Positions 1-12,004 of a stretch of 64,000 bases of DNA are shown here, one piece after another (the stretch's first letter is position 1; every line of letters begins with the position of its first letter). Below the pieces are notes generated by a model that saw only the letters and a program-made list of their open reading frames with translations, made no database searches and was not told where the DNA came from. This DNA comes from Rhodeus uyekii (lineage: Eukaryota > Chordata > Actinopteri > Cypriniformes > Acheilognathidae), in assembly GCA_037043235.1 (NCBI GenBank), contig JAWRVZ010000076.1:1736001-1800000 (forward strand), given 5' to 3'. A program made the position numbers and the translations under genes.

Positions 1-692
1 TTCTTTTTTTTTATGTTTTAGAAAAAAGTCTATAATGCTCATAAGTGCTGAGTTCATTTGATCAAAAATACAGTAAATGTAAAAAAACAATAACATTACA
101 TGAGGGTTTCCCAGACTTGGGTACATGAAGGAACTGCAAGGGGTTTGTGAGTTTAATGAGAATCTAACTAATTAATTAATTTAAAAGTGATATGATTTAG
201 TTGTAAGTTAATAGATACAATTTATTTATGATAGTTTTTGAAAGCATCATCACTTTATACAGCATTTTACACTATAAAACTTTTTACACTATACAACTTT
301 TCACAGAGGTGTAGATTTGGAGGTTGGGTAGGTTTCTTCAAGCGTCTTTAGACATTACCACAGTTCTTCTGGATTTAATCTGTCAGTTTTTTTCTGACTC
401 GTTGATGGTGAGATCAGATCTGTATCGAAATGATTTGATTGCTTTATCAATTTGTCTCCACATATGTATTGCTGTATTTTACATTGATTTCTATTTATTA
501 TTGTAGTAAGTTATATAATTGTAGTGTAGTAATAAACAGTAACATTTAATATGTACTGTTCATTATTAAACACAGGGTAAACTTAATTTAAATTGTATGT
601 TATTTAAAGGCTGGAAGAAAAGAGAAAAAAAACTTTTAATCTACAGCATATTTATCTCAGTAAGTGGTGGATAATCTCTTGTTTCTTCTCAG

Positions 693-2249
693 GTGTGTGT
701 ACTTTGCAAAACAAGCTTTTTGTGGTGGGTGGATCTGATCCCTGTGGCCGAAAGGGCTTGAAGAATTGTGACTCCTTTGACCCAGTGACAAAAATGTGGA
801 CCAGCTGCGCACCTCTCAACATCAGTATGTCGATTCACTTTTATGTTCTGAAATTACTTTTGATTTGTATTGTACAATCTTTGTAAAAAGGTGTGGTTCA
901 CCATATACGTTGTCTTCTATGTTTAGGGAGGCACCAGGCGGCAGTGTGTGAGCTAAATGGATATGTGTATGTGATCGGTGGTGCTGAATCCTGGAACTGC
1001 TTAAACTCAGTAGAGCGCTACAACCCAGAAAACAACACATGGACCCTGGTGGCACCCATGAATGTGGCCCGTCGTGGAGCTGGTGTTTCTGTGTATGAAG
1101 GTAAAAGAGCACTTGTTTAATAGAGGGGAAATGACGTATAGCTGGCCATCTAGTCCAGGTGGGAAATGACATAAGCTTGAAAATGATCCCATAATTTACT
1201 CATCCTCATTTGTTTCAGCCAAACACAATCAGATTTATTATCAAAAATATCCTGGCTCCTCCGAGCTTTATAATGGGAGTGAATGGTACCTTTTTCTCTG
1301 TTTTTTCTTCTTTTTTTAAGCCCAAAAAGTGTATCCATCCATCATAAAATTAAATCATAATTAATATTGCTCCAGGGGTTTAATAAAATCTTTCTGAAAG
1401 GAAGCAATGCTTTTTTATAAGACAAAATATCCATAATAACTGAATTTCTGAATAACTGAAATGAATAAACTGTAATCACTAGCTTCAGGTAAGACTTCTA
1501 AGCAAGTGTATTTCCGGTGGAAAAGTGACACCTAACCCGACGTATTAATGAACACAGCGGATTGAGCAAAACAAAACACCGGTCACAAATTACAAGTCTA
1601 AAATGCTTGAGTTTGTTGCCCAGGCCTATTTGATTGAATCGCCTAATGTTGACTCTTGTGAAAGCACGTGTTACCGTAAGTTTATAAAGTTATAAATATG
1701 TTTTTTTTTTTCTGTCAAACACGCACCACCTTTACTTTTATTTATTTATTAATCCCCTGGATCCGTATGAATGACTTTTTTGATGGATGGATGCACTTTT
1801 TTGTGGGGGGGGGCTTCAAAAAATGGTGCCTTTTACTCCAATTTTAATGCTTGAAAGAGCCAGGATATTTTTAATATAACTCTGATTGTGTTTAGCTGAA
1901 AGAAGAAAGTCATATACACTTAGGATGGTTTAAGGATTAGCACATTTTGGGTGAACTTAATCCTCAATTAAATGATTTCCAACCGCTTCCAGGTAAGCTA
2001 TTTGTGGTTGGAGGGTTTGACGGCTCTCACGCTCTGCGCTGTGTGGAGGTCTATGACCCAGCCAAGAACGAGTGGAGGATGTTAGGCAGCATGACATCAG
2101 CACGAAGCAACGCAGGGCTGGCCGTGTTGAACGGTGCACTCTGTGCTGTTGGCGGCTTTGACGGCAATGAGTTTCTTAACACCATGGAGGTGTATGACCC
2201 AGAGAAGAATGAGTGGAGTACATTTATAGAGGCATTAACCAAGAACTGA
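693..2249 (+). CDS. ivns1abp: Influenza virus NS1A-binding protein homologue, C-terminal Kelch exons (partial)
   Basis: Three exons, 693-824, 927-1100 and 1993-2249, join in one frame with AG/GT borders and end at TGA 2247-2249. They encode about 187 residues of Kelch repeats, seen as the recurring VGG blocks (LFVVGGSDPCG, YVIGGAESWNC, LFVVGGFDGSH, CAVGGFDGNEF), each followed by a Tyr/Phe-Asp/Asn-Pro strand and a Trp. The wording GGAESWNCLNSVERYNPENN is diagnostic of IVNS1ABP among BTB-Kelch proteins. The family is a host actin-associated and splicing-linked BTB-Kelch protein, and its Kelch part forms a beta-propeller; this is known of the family, not shown here. The BTB/BACK part lies left of the window and 1-692 is intron. 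The C terminus (EWSTFIEALTKN) differs from the mammalian tail. The gene is tail-to-tail with rnf2. Fish often keep two copies (a and b); I cannot tell which this is. Confidence 0.93.
1160..1965. repeat. Fold-back MITE in the last ivns1abp intron
   Basis: The arm at about 1168-1345 is found again inverted at about 1776-1955. Shared blocks include AATATCCTGGCTC, AAACACAATCAGA and a TCCATCCATC run. Its outer sequence (TTTACTCATCCTC) resembles a very common cyprinid non-autonomous DNA element as I remember it. The middle (about 1350-1775) has no coding frame. Confidence 0.7.
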
Positions 2250-2980
2250 AGCGTGTCTGGATCTCATCTTCAATCTGACGCATTATGTGATGTAATTATG
2301 TTTTACCGATATTCATCTGTTTGTTTAGGTGCTAAGGAGAGAGAACTCTGATAGACTGTCCAATAGGGTTGCCCAAAGCAACATAAAGCCTTTGCATATT
2401 GCATACTTATTTTGTAAATGAATTACCTTCTCTCCTTTTATTTGTTTCACTGTCAAAGCCAGGACATGGAGGAATATGGAAGATGGTGTGGTTAATGTCA
2501 TGAGAACAGGTTTATTTGTTATAATATGAACTGTGGTTCACAACTCGCTGCAGTATGACGCAGTGCGTATTCCGTCATCAGTGATTTGATGATGGCTTAG
2601 CTTATTGAAGACCTGATATGTATAGTTGGATAGTCTTAGACCACAGAATACTTAGCTCGTTTTAAATGGAGCTAAACTGCTTCAGTGGAATTGTATCTTT
2701 TGCATTTTTATACAACTTATGTAAGTGTCTAATATGTAAACCTGACAAGCATATGTTCTAGTTATGAATGAATTTGTGCCGTTGGCTTGTTTTTACCTTG
2801 ATGCTTATCCATGTCTGATTTGTGCTAAAGAAGCCAATGGTGACTAATGCTACTTAAAGCCAATTAATGTGCCATCTCATTCAATCAAAACCTTGTTGGA
2901 CCTGATTAATTGTAAATTTTGTTTTACTTTTGGTACGAAAATGTTGCAAAAATTAATAAACTATTTCAACTTGTAGAAGA
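2250..2980 (+). other. ivns1abp: ivns1abp 3' UTR and poly(A) signal
   Basis: Non-coding sequence after the stop, without repeats I recognise. A canonical AATAAA lies at 2955-2960, followed by T/G-rich sequence, so cleavage is expected near 2975-2985. Confidence 0.75.
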
Positions 2981-2985
2981 TTGAG

Positions 2986-4084
2986 TGTACAGTTTTTGCT
3001 TTGTGTTTGAAGTGTCTGTTTTAACATTGGCTAGGTTTTTATTTCTTTATTCTGAACATGCAAGAAAAGACTTGATCAGTGCGATGGAGATTGAGTATCA
3101 TAATGTCGAAATCACTTCCATTCAGATTACCGTACATTCTTCATTAAGAGGATTATGCTCCGGAGTAAGAGAATGCTATGCCAGGTGATGTGCCCGAGTG
3201 ACATGTGAAATGGTTATTTGGCAGTTGTCCTACAGGTCACAATTTCCATGCCCCAGTCATAGATCCTGGTCCCTATGGTTATATTAGGGCTGGCCACTAT
3301 TTAGAACTAAAACTGTCCAACAGCTCCATTCCCAGTTCTTCTTGTCCCAGCACTACCCTTGTAATAGCTGGCTGCCTGTATCCTGTCAGATATAAATTTC
3401 ACTGCTGTTTTCGTTGGTACATTTCCGCTCCACATGTAATTTTAGGTAGGATAAACCTATTAAACAAGGTATAAAAAAAATGTTCAGACAGGATGCAGTG
3501 ACTCACAATGAAACCACACAGTACTGTCATAGTACAAGAACTGCATTCTAGTCTATTCAATAAAATGGTGGATTTTTCCATTTTATAATCTTAAAAATTC
3601 GCCAAAAATCACCAGTACCAGTAATCTGATCCTTCAGTAACAATGAGGTTTGCAGTTGTCTAAAAAGCAAATACAACAGCACAAAACTTTCAGTGTTATT
3701 TTGGCTTGAAGATTATGTAAGAGCAATGATATTTTTCTTAGTTGTGGTCTCTTACATAAGTTCAGCTCAGAAGACTTTTATGCTTAATATAAAATGCTTT
3801 GCTTTTACTGACACTGCAATTTACAGACTTGTTTTTTTCACTCACTTTATCGGCAGGATGTATGTGCTGGCAGTCAGCCCAAAAACAGGTGTGTGACAAA
3901 CAGGAAATGACATGGTTATAGTCTGTAGCCTAAAAAGTCCACTCTAGAAGATGTGAGATAAATTGTTCACCTCTCCTCTCTATAACCTATTCCTCAGCAC
4001 TTAGTTTATTTGTTCCTCCAACGACCATCCCAGTCAAAATTGCACTTTATCTCGCTGTAGATAACACTGTCCAATATAAAGTGC
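2986..4084. other. Intergenic stretch, nothing recognised
   Basis: AT-rich DNA between the ivns1abp poly(A) site and the repeats to the right. The open frames here (for example 3205-3474 and 3693-3896) have no family signature, no splice context and ordinary intergenic composition. I call no gene. Confidence 0.5.
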
Positions 4085-4262
4085 TTTCAGGAACACAACC
4101 AGCTAACAGTTTTTGATTCTCAGAACCATCCAGGGAACGTTATTTTTTGGTTATAAACACTAAAACTAAAAAAAGCATTTTTAGAATAGGTTCCCCCGAA
4201 AATAACCAAATGAGAACCAAGTTCTAAAGTTAGGAGAACGTTCTGTTTACTGGAAATCATCC
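4085..4262. repeat. Possible dispersed DNA-element fragment
   Basis: Contains GGGAACGTTATTTTTTGGTT and AGGAGAACGTTCTG, wording I associate with a common cyprinid MITE built of GGAACGTT motifs. Ends are not resolved. Confidence 0.4.
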
Positions 4263-4719
4263 TTTAGAAATTGCTTTGATTCTTAATGCCGATTTAATTT
4301 GATCACATTTTCACTGACAGCGTGATTAATGCTTTAAAATTATTTTAATTTTACACTGTAAATAAAGTCTCAGTGAGTAATTGGACAGTTACTTATTCAA
4401 CAACAAATGACAACCATGGTCAACATATTTGGATTGTGTGACCTTCCATAGTTCTTGAGGCCTAACCATGCAGATCCACCCTCAAGCAGCTATTTGAGCA
4501 CAGTAGTGTGTTGTTACCAATAATTACATTTTCTAGGAATCAGAACAAACTAGACAGACTACCTGTAGCACCCTCATGCATTGCAGTACTTTTCCAGATT
4601 TCTGCTGAAATGTGAGCGAATGATTAGATGAGTAATTGATTCATCTGTGTCGTTATAGTGGTGGTGTGCACCTGAATATTCTCAGAATGTTTATAAAAAC
4701 CTTTAGTTATATACTTCTA

Positions 4720-5545
4720 GCTGTCATTGGGTATCGTCTAGGTCAGGTATCGTTAGTTATAGCTACCATTATAGTTATAGTTACAATTATAGTTATCTTC
4801 AGTAAAAGTTACCATTATAGTTATCGTCATTAAATGTATCATTAGTTATAGTTACCATTGTAGTTATTGTCAAAGTTATCGTTACTTAAAGTTACCATTA
4901 TTGAGATTATAGTTATTGTTATAGTAACCAGTATAGTTATCATTAGTTAAAGTTACTATTATAGTTGTCATCATTGTAGTTATCATTAGTTACCATTATA
5001 GTTATCGTTAGTTATAGTTATCATTAGTTACCATTATCTATATTGTTATAGTTATCATTATAGTAATCTTTATAGTTACCATTATAGTTTTCATCATTAT
5101 AGTTATTGTTAGTTATAGTTACCATTATAGTTTTCGTCATTATAGTTATCGTTATTTGTAGCTATTGTCATTATAGTTATCTTTAGTTATAGTTACCATT
5201 ATAGTTATTGTGAGTTATAGCTATTGTCATTATCGTTATCGTTATTTATAGTTACCATTATAGTTATTGTGAGTTATAGCTATTGTCATTATCGTTATCG
5301 TTATTTATAGTTACCATTATATTTTTCGTCATTATAGTTATCGTTATTTGTAGCTATTGTCATTATAGTTATCTTTATTTATAGTTACCATTATAGTTTT
5401 CGTCATTATAGTTATCATTATTTGTATCTATTGTCATTATAGTTATTGTGAGTTATAGCTATTGTCATTATCGTTATCTTTAGTTATAGTTACCATTATA
5501 GTTATCGTTAGTTATCGTCAATACAGTTATCTGTGTGAATGTTCC
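4720..5545. repeat. AT-rich tandem array of ATAGTTAYC-type units
   Basis: About 800 bp made of degenerate repeats of two alternating blocks, GTTATAGTTACCATTATAG and TTATCGTCATTATAG, interspersed with TAGCTATTGTCA variants. Longer higher-order copies occur, for example about 5170-5235 against 5236-5305. No frame or gene is present. The unit resembles the ends of the TTCACACCAA MITE family seen at 15522 and 39873, and the array is followed at about 5565-5600 by a matching end (CATTCTTGGTGTGAA). Confidence 0.85.
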
Positions 5546-5600
5546 ATTAAATCAATTACATAAACGTATAGTTATGTCATTCTTGGTGTGAACCGACCAG

Positions 5601-6717
5601 CGTTTTAAAAAGTTGTTCTTTTAAAATGTGCTGCTCATGGGGAAACACTGAACTTAACTTCTTTAACTTAATAATGCACTCATATGTTGCATGATTCATT
5701 TTTTCCAGCTGATGAATGATTAAAAACATTGATAGCCAATTAGAGTCTTAAAAAGCATTTAAAGAAACAAGCAACATAAAGATTATGTCTGTCTGTTGGT
5801 GTGGATGCAAATAACTCGGGGTATGTTTACAACACATCGTTTTCAACTGAAACTGAAACTTTTCGTGCATTTTGGCCGTAGAATGCATAATAAAGCCTTT
5901 TTGGTCATTTGGACGGGGAACATTATTGTCAGAAACACATTTGTGTGTAATTGGGTTGGTTATGTAGCGTGACTCACAGTCCCAGAAGGCAACATTATTC
6001 GGCGTGTGGTTTTAGTTCGGATGAATTCTCTTTGCTTAAGCTATTAACATCCACCTCCCTGGGGTGAAATAAAGTCCTTCTGGGACTCGTTACTCACTAT
6101 GCAGACTGTCCGGAGAGCAGACGTGAAGAACATTTGTTCAAATGCATGTCTATATCAAAATTCAGAAGAGACACGATATTGCTAAGAACGCTTCATTCAT
6201 GGATATGCGAGAGATATTCTCTTTCCATTCCAGTTAATGTTGTAACTAAACCGAATGGGCTAAACATTACATATGAACGTTACAATGTATAACATGGTTT
6301 ACTAGAATGACTTTTAATATTTAGTTTGTTATTGAAATATTTAATCAAATAGTGCATACATGATGATAAATATTCAAATACAAATTTCCTGTATAATATA
6401 CAGATGAATAGTTATGATGTAACTTTTAGGTTGAACTGTTAGTCATGAATTCTTTCACTTTTCCTTTTAGGGTGTGATTCAAACAAACACTTGAAGAATT
6501 TCCTTTGACTTTGAAAGCAACAGGTTAAAAAAAACAGGTTATTTCTGTCCGAATGTTATCAATCACATCTACACAGCAGATTTTCTGCAAAGGACTCTGT
6601 ACATGTGATACATAGAATGCCACATGATTCTAAAAAAAAAACGTTCCTCAGTGAAGTTTCAGGAAATTGTTCTGGATCATTTATTGAATGTTTAATGTTT
6701 GCTACTGATTCCAATAC
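5601..6717. other. Intergenic stretch, no gene
   Basis: AT-rich sequence with short poly-A and poly-T runs. I see no exon, RNA gene or bounded repeat. Confidence 0.5.
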
Positions 6718-6720
6718 CTA

Positions 6721-6985
6721 CACTCTAAAAAAAAATGGTGCTATATAGCACTAAAAGTGGTTCTTTGGCTCGTAATCATAGGGGAACCATTTTTAGTGCT
6801 ATATAGAACCAAATGGTGCTACAAAGAACCACTATGAGGTGCCAAATAGCACCAGGTACTATATGGCACCTCATAATGGTTCTTTGTAGCACAATTTGGT
6901 TCTATATAGCACTAAAAATGGTTCCCCTATGATTACGAGCCAAAGAACCACTTTTAGTGCTATATAGCACCATTTTTTTAGAGTG
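6721..6985. mobile_element. Palindromic MITE with TA target duplication
   Basis: The whole 265 bp folds on itself: arms of about 125 bp match with only a few differences around a short centre near 6853. It begins CACTCTAAAA and ends TTTTAGAGTG, and TA flanks both sides (6719-6720 and 6986-6987). TA duplication and the end sequence point to mobilisation by a Tc1/mariner-like transposase. No coding capacity. Confidence 0.9.
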
Positions 6986-6989
6986 TAGT

Positions 6990-9428
6990 CATGCAGCTAG
7001 TCATATTCTTTAAAAATGGTAACATTCCAAGAGTTAAATACAGTTAACTACATCAGTTAAAGTTAGTACGACACAGAAGGAACTTGAAGCTGCCATTCAT
7101 CTTGTGATCATCTGTAGAAAGCATTTATTCGATTACTATTTATAAAGCTGTGTAATGTAGAATTTGACATTTTAAGAGCTTTATACAACTATATGAACTA
7201 AACAAATTCATATTAGTGTTACGTTGTTGGAGATGAGCATCTCTTTCCTATAGTTTCACACTGTTTCAAAAATGAATCGTGGTGTGGAACAAAGCATTCC
7301 GTGTTGGAATGAGTTTATCTATCTGTCTAACTTTGGGAAGAGAGACGGCATTGTGAGGGCAGAATAGAACACCTTGTAGCAACAGCACACCAACAATTGT
7401 CCCAAGTGGTGGCACAGTGCCCAGGCTCTCCGATTTGATCCAAGAGTTTCTATCACCCCCTAAACAAAGGAAGAAAGTGTTGGAAACATTCACAAACAGA
7501 GCACCAATCACAACACGGCACATTTTGTACCCTTAATTCATTGAATAAGCAGGCTAGATTCAGAACAGAGTGAAACTTGATTGAACAACAACAGAGGTTT
7601 TGTGGCTTGAACGTGTGCTTACCAACAACACTGGCACATGATAAACTCAATAGTCAGTCCAAGAACATGATAAAATACTAAAGATAGATTGCAGCAGATG
7701 CATGTTTGATCACATAGATAAACTTTGTTTACACGGAGTATTTAATCAGTTGTGGTGTGTAGACGGACTTTTTCAGATGCTGAAGAGATAAAATGTAAAT
7801 GGCTAATAAATTAAGTGAATTATTTTATAAGTCAATATACAGTTGACAGCACTGGAACACTGTATTTATCAATCAACACCCGAGTCCGAAACTATCTCTT
7901 TCATATCCTTTTGCATATTAGATGAGACATGGTCAAAAGTGTCTGGACAGCCAAACCCCACACCGGTAATTGCTTCTACTCTGCTAAATGTTTTCCACTC
8001 GATGCTGGAACATTCTACAGGAACTCTTTTTTTAGAAATTCTGACCCTGAAAGAGTGTTAAACGAGAAGATCTGAATTGAGTGCTTTACAGTTTGTTAGT
8101 GTATGGAGGCTTTAATCACAGACTGGGAATGCAGGTCCTGTTCCTCACTGTGTGTCAAAGCATGAATATCTGATTGTTCAGCGCAGTGCATGTGGAACCA
8201 GCCCAAGAATGTTCTCATCCAGCCCTCAACTCTCCAAACACACACTTACACTGTGAGAAAACAGTTGAAATAACGTCGCTATAGTTATGACTGCCAGGAA
8301 ATATCTGCACAATGTTGCCATCTGCAAACCATTGAGTTGCAGGCGGCATCAAACTACGAGAGCTAATGATGTAATGACAACTATTATTGACCAGCTTTAA
8401 AGCTCAGAATAGTTTAAAATGAACATCTAATCTCATGCTTACACCTCTGTCTATGATAGCTGTGAGCATCAGATGAACTAACAGCAAGGAAACGCATTAG
8501 CATATGCCAACTAATTGAGCTAAAAAGGATGTGGATATTTATGCTCCTCTGACGATAAAGAGTATGTGTCAAACGTCAACCCCGAAGGCTCCACAGAGAT
8601 CATTTTTGATCTGTGGAAATGCCAGAGGGCTTAAGGTTATATGGGCATACTGTCAGGGAATTTTATAAATGCATTGGCCATCTTTTGATGTGGGAGGCTG
8701 CCGCTCTCAGCCCTTTCAAGGCAGCGGGGTGTAAGCGGCCTCTGCCGTGACCCTAACCGCTTTAAGTTCAAGACCGCCCTGAGAGCGCTAGTAAAAACAC
8801 ATTTCTGAGACTGCAGAGAGGGTCAGCTGCCTCCTCGCTGTGAGCATGTAAAATCCATTCTGAATGGCCGCATATCAAACGACACGCAACTGGCTGTACA
8901 TGAACCACATGGTCTGTCTGAATCGCTCTTCTTGACATATAAACGACTGGTAGGTCACCTGCTGAGGTCATATTAATAGACCGCTTGGGAAATATTACAG
9001 TCACTTAAGCTTCAAGATGCAGGAACAGAGAAGGTAAGACATTTGTGAATCAGTCCAAAAATCAGATGTTTCACAATGCACAATGTACTCGAAAATGATT
9101 TCGCCAGTATGTCTATGAATGTCATTGCATTCGAAAACAAAATATCAATCCGAGTGATTTTTTCTTAGACTCAACTGACAAAAAACAAGTTGGTCACAAA
9201 TTGATTGTTAGTGGCAGTATTAATATATCTTTTTACAGTTCCAGTAAGTATGTTGAGTTTATCACATTCACTATGAACATGTTAAACGGACTAGAAAGTG
9301 TCAATATACATTTGATCAGTATACTATCTATTGAATGATTTGAAACCTAAACAGAATGTAGGTCTGTAAATTATTTATTTTGAAAGTGAGATTATCTTTT
9401 TTTAAAGCATTTTTAAGCATTTTCATAA
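6990..9428. other. Intergenic stretch with a GC-richer block
   Basis: No exon or RNA gene recognised. 8560-9010 is less AT-rich and more complex than its surroundings and contains no repeat I know, so it is a weak candidate for conserved non-coding DNA. The frame at 8768-9004 (-) is probably chance. Confidence 0.4.
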
Positions 9429-10935
9429 ATACAGTGTTCACTTATCTCGCCAATCCTATTATGTCAACGTTTTTGAAGTGGAACAGCCAAACTCTCTATT
9501 TGTAAACTCCCTCTTAGCATTTTCTTATGGGTAATGTCGATTCTTTTACGTCGCCGAAATCTAATATCTCGAGCACAAAAGAGGGACAAATTCATGGTTA
9601 TCTCGTGACTAAAGATCGTACCTAGTTCACTGCGCATGCGCTGAGTTTGCGTTGCACGTGGATCGCGGTCCGTATGGTCGCTCTGTCAGTGACGCTTTTC
9701 TCACAGTATCGCGCAGTCGCAGAAGAACTCGCGGAAGTGACGGAAAAAATCAAGCCTTGCAGATGCTATGGCAGGAGTTAGCATCACTGTCCAAGAATTC
9801 CCAGATTACATTGACATCGACAAAGACGTCGTTACTGATAGAAGCTTAGAAGCATTTGTTTTCAAGCAGACCGTTAAAGGCAAAAGCAACAAAGTATTTG
9901 TATCTGTCTTTGTAAAGAAACCATAGTAACCGTGTGTGCAATACTTTTCAGAACTGTGTCAGAGCGAAATGACTTTTCAAGTCAAGTCACATTCATTTAT
10001 ATAGCGCTTTTTACAATACAGATTGTTTCAAAGCAGCTTTACAGTGGTCACAAGAAAACATTATAAACAAAGTTTGGTTGGCTGAATGGCAGCCTTAAAA
10101 GAGCAGGCGAATTAATATAATTGATGAGTATTAAGTGTTAAGTTTTGATTACTGATTGATTTTATTGATTGATAGTTTGATTATTATATTGATAACAATT
10201 CAAGTCCAATTTGGTCCGATTGGAGATATTGGAGGTTTAGTAGAGTCACGGTCTCCGCAGACACTTCAGGGCAGTGCTGTGCTCGTGTCCAGGTGCAGGT
10301 CCTTCATCTGATCTGGATACGGCCCGGATCCGGCTGACCATGGTAACCTCGGAATAAACAGAGAATAATATCAGCGTAGATGCCATTCTTCTTCTGATGT
10401 ATCGAGTACATCAGATGTTATGAGAATGTTCCCGGTTCCGGCTGACCTAAATTATGCAGCCTAACAATCATTTTACATGATTTGGATAAAAAATGTATGT
10501 ATAATGTGTTATGTGTATCCCAGGTTGAAGAGATGTGTTTTTAGTCTAGATTTAAACTGACAGAGTGTGTCTGCTTCCCGAACTGTATTAGGATGACTGT
10601 TCCAGAGTTTAGGAGCTAAATAAGAAAAGAGCGAATGTGTTTATTTGTGTTGTGACTTTACGTTGCAAGCGAAATTGTGTTTGCAATGTTGGAGAATGTA
10701 ATTAAAGGTTTGTATCGAGAATCGAAGGTGTTTTATTGTATACTGGTAAATCCCTGCTGCTAGTTGGTGCACATATGCCTTTTGTTGTTAGCAAACATAT
10801 ACAGTGTATGTACATTTTTATAGCATGCCGATCGCTTCATCAAATAAATCGCCATATTGGCTGTTGGTTATCTCGATGCTTTTTTTGCAACTTCTGAGAC
10901 CGTCGACATAACCGGATTTCACTGTACTACTGTAC
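9429..10935. mobile_element. Decayed Tigger/pogo-like element with internal insertion
   Basis: The left end (CAGTGTTCACTTATCTCGCC) and right end (GACATAACCGGATTTCACTG) are approximate inverted copies, and both continue into TATCTCGA-type sequence as in other Tigger-type elements here. Near 9766-9927 an ATG-led fragment (MAGVSITVQEFPDYID...) looks like a leftover of a transposase C-terminal region. The dispersed repeat at 9977-10690 lies within it. Ends are imperfect, so the limits are tentative. Confidence 0.45.
9977..10690 (-). repeat. Dispersed cyprinid repeat (TCAAGTCAAGTCAC family), reverse orientation
   Basis: Begins TCAAGTCAAGTCAC followed by TTATATAGCGCTTTTTACAA and continues to CTGACAGAGTGTGTCTGC and ACTGTTCCAGAGTTTAGG. 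I recognise this wording as a very abundant interspersed family in cyprinid genomes. A fragment of what I believe is the same family, opposite orientation, is at about 49830-50120. Confidence 0.65.
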
Positions 10936-11399
10936 TTGAGCCCAATATATGTGCACAAGAGTGTAAACAAAATTCATTTATGAGCCTCGAGCTGTGATGA
11001 ATGAATAAAAAGTGAATTTGATCAAACACTCATTCAGACTGAATGAAAATACGCTCATTGTGGCAATTTAAAATGTAAGTGCACACAGCTTTTAAATTGT
11101 TAATGTGAGACGTGTTTTTAATGTGTGATTATTATATTTTTAACATGAAGATGAGAAACACAAAGAAAGGGATGGTGTTTGTTGTTCCACTGTCATCCAG
11201 ACATGGAGACTGGAAAAATGCATGGAATTTAAAAATGAAAAGCTGTGTAAGCAGACACCACATGCATCATGTGTTTGAAGAACATGCTGAGCACATGGGG
11301 GAAAAAACGGAAATCAGCCACTATGACAAGTTTCATATATCTGCAGTCCAAAGGAACAGCTGAAAAAAAGGAGACAATTGTTTTGGGGAAAATCTAGTC

Positions 11400-11560
11400 A
11401 TAAATGAAGGTTGGTAAGAATTTATTTAGATATTTTGAAAGAAGTCTCGTGCTCAGCAAGGCTGCGTTGGTTTGATCAAATATATAGGAAAAGTTTTGTG
11501 AAATATCATTTTGTATGATAATAGTTTTCATATTGTAATACATTTTGTGCAGTTCATGTC
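11400..11560. repeat. Fragment of an abundant cyprinid MITE
   Basis: TTTTGAAAGAAGTCTCGTGC and CAGCAAGGCTGCGTT followed by TTTGATCAAA match the left portion of the element copied at 26340/27590, 37660, 47655 and 53580. Confidence 0.6.
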
Positions 11561-12004
11561 CCCTATTTAGGTTAGTTTTATCATTTAACACTCACTTTAA
11601 GAAGCTAATAATTTATGATATTTAACAGTTAAAAGCCTAAATTTACTTTTTTTTAATTATGATTTGTGTTTTAGTTTTGTGTTCAATTTTTTTTACTAAT
11701 TATTGGCAATTACCTGAAAATATCTGTTTTATTGTGTTTGCCAGAATTGTATTGATAACTTAGCTGAGTGGGACACATCAACTTACTGTAGAAACTTGCA
11801 ACAAATATTTGCAAACAATTTTTGCTTTTAAGTTAATCATTTGTTATTTGCAATTTCTTGACTTTCATAATGTATCAATTAACATAGGCTTAACCGACAT
11901 AAGCACTAGCGCCACCTCCAGGAGAAGTGCCGTTGCTACTCCACCATACCAGATAACTTTTTTTTAAAGTAAAGAAAGCTGTTGCATGACAAAAAGAGTG
12001 TGAC

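Noticed and set aside
4720..5545. CRISPR-like array
   Set aside because: Repeat units are contiguous and degenerate, without unique spacers, and the genome is vertebrate.
11112..11363. Small protein MFLMCDYYIFNMKMRNTKKG...
   Set aside because: Isolated 83-codon frame in AT-rich repeat-bearing DNA with no splice partner or homology that I recognise.
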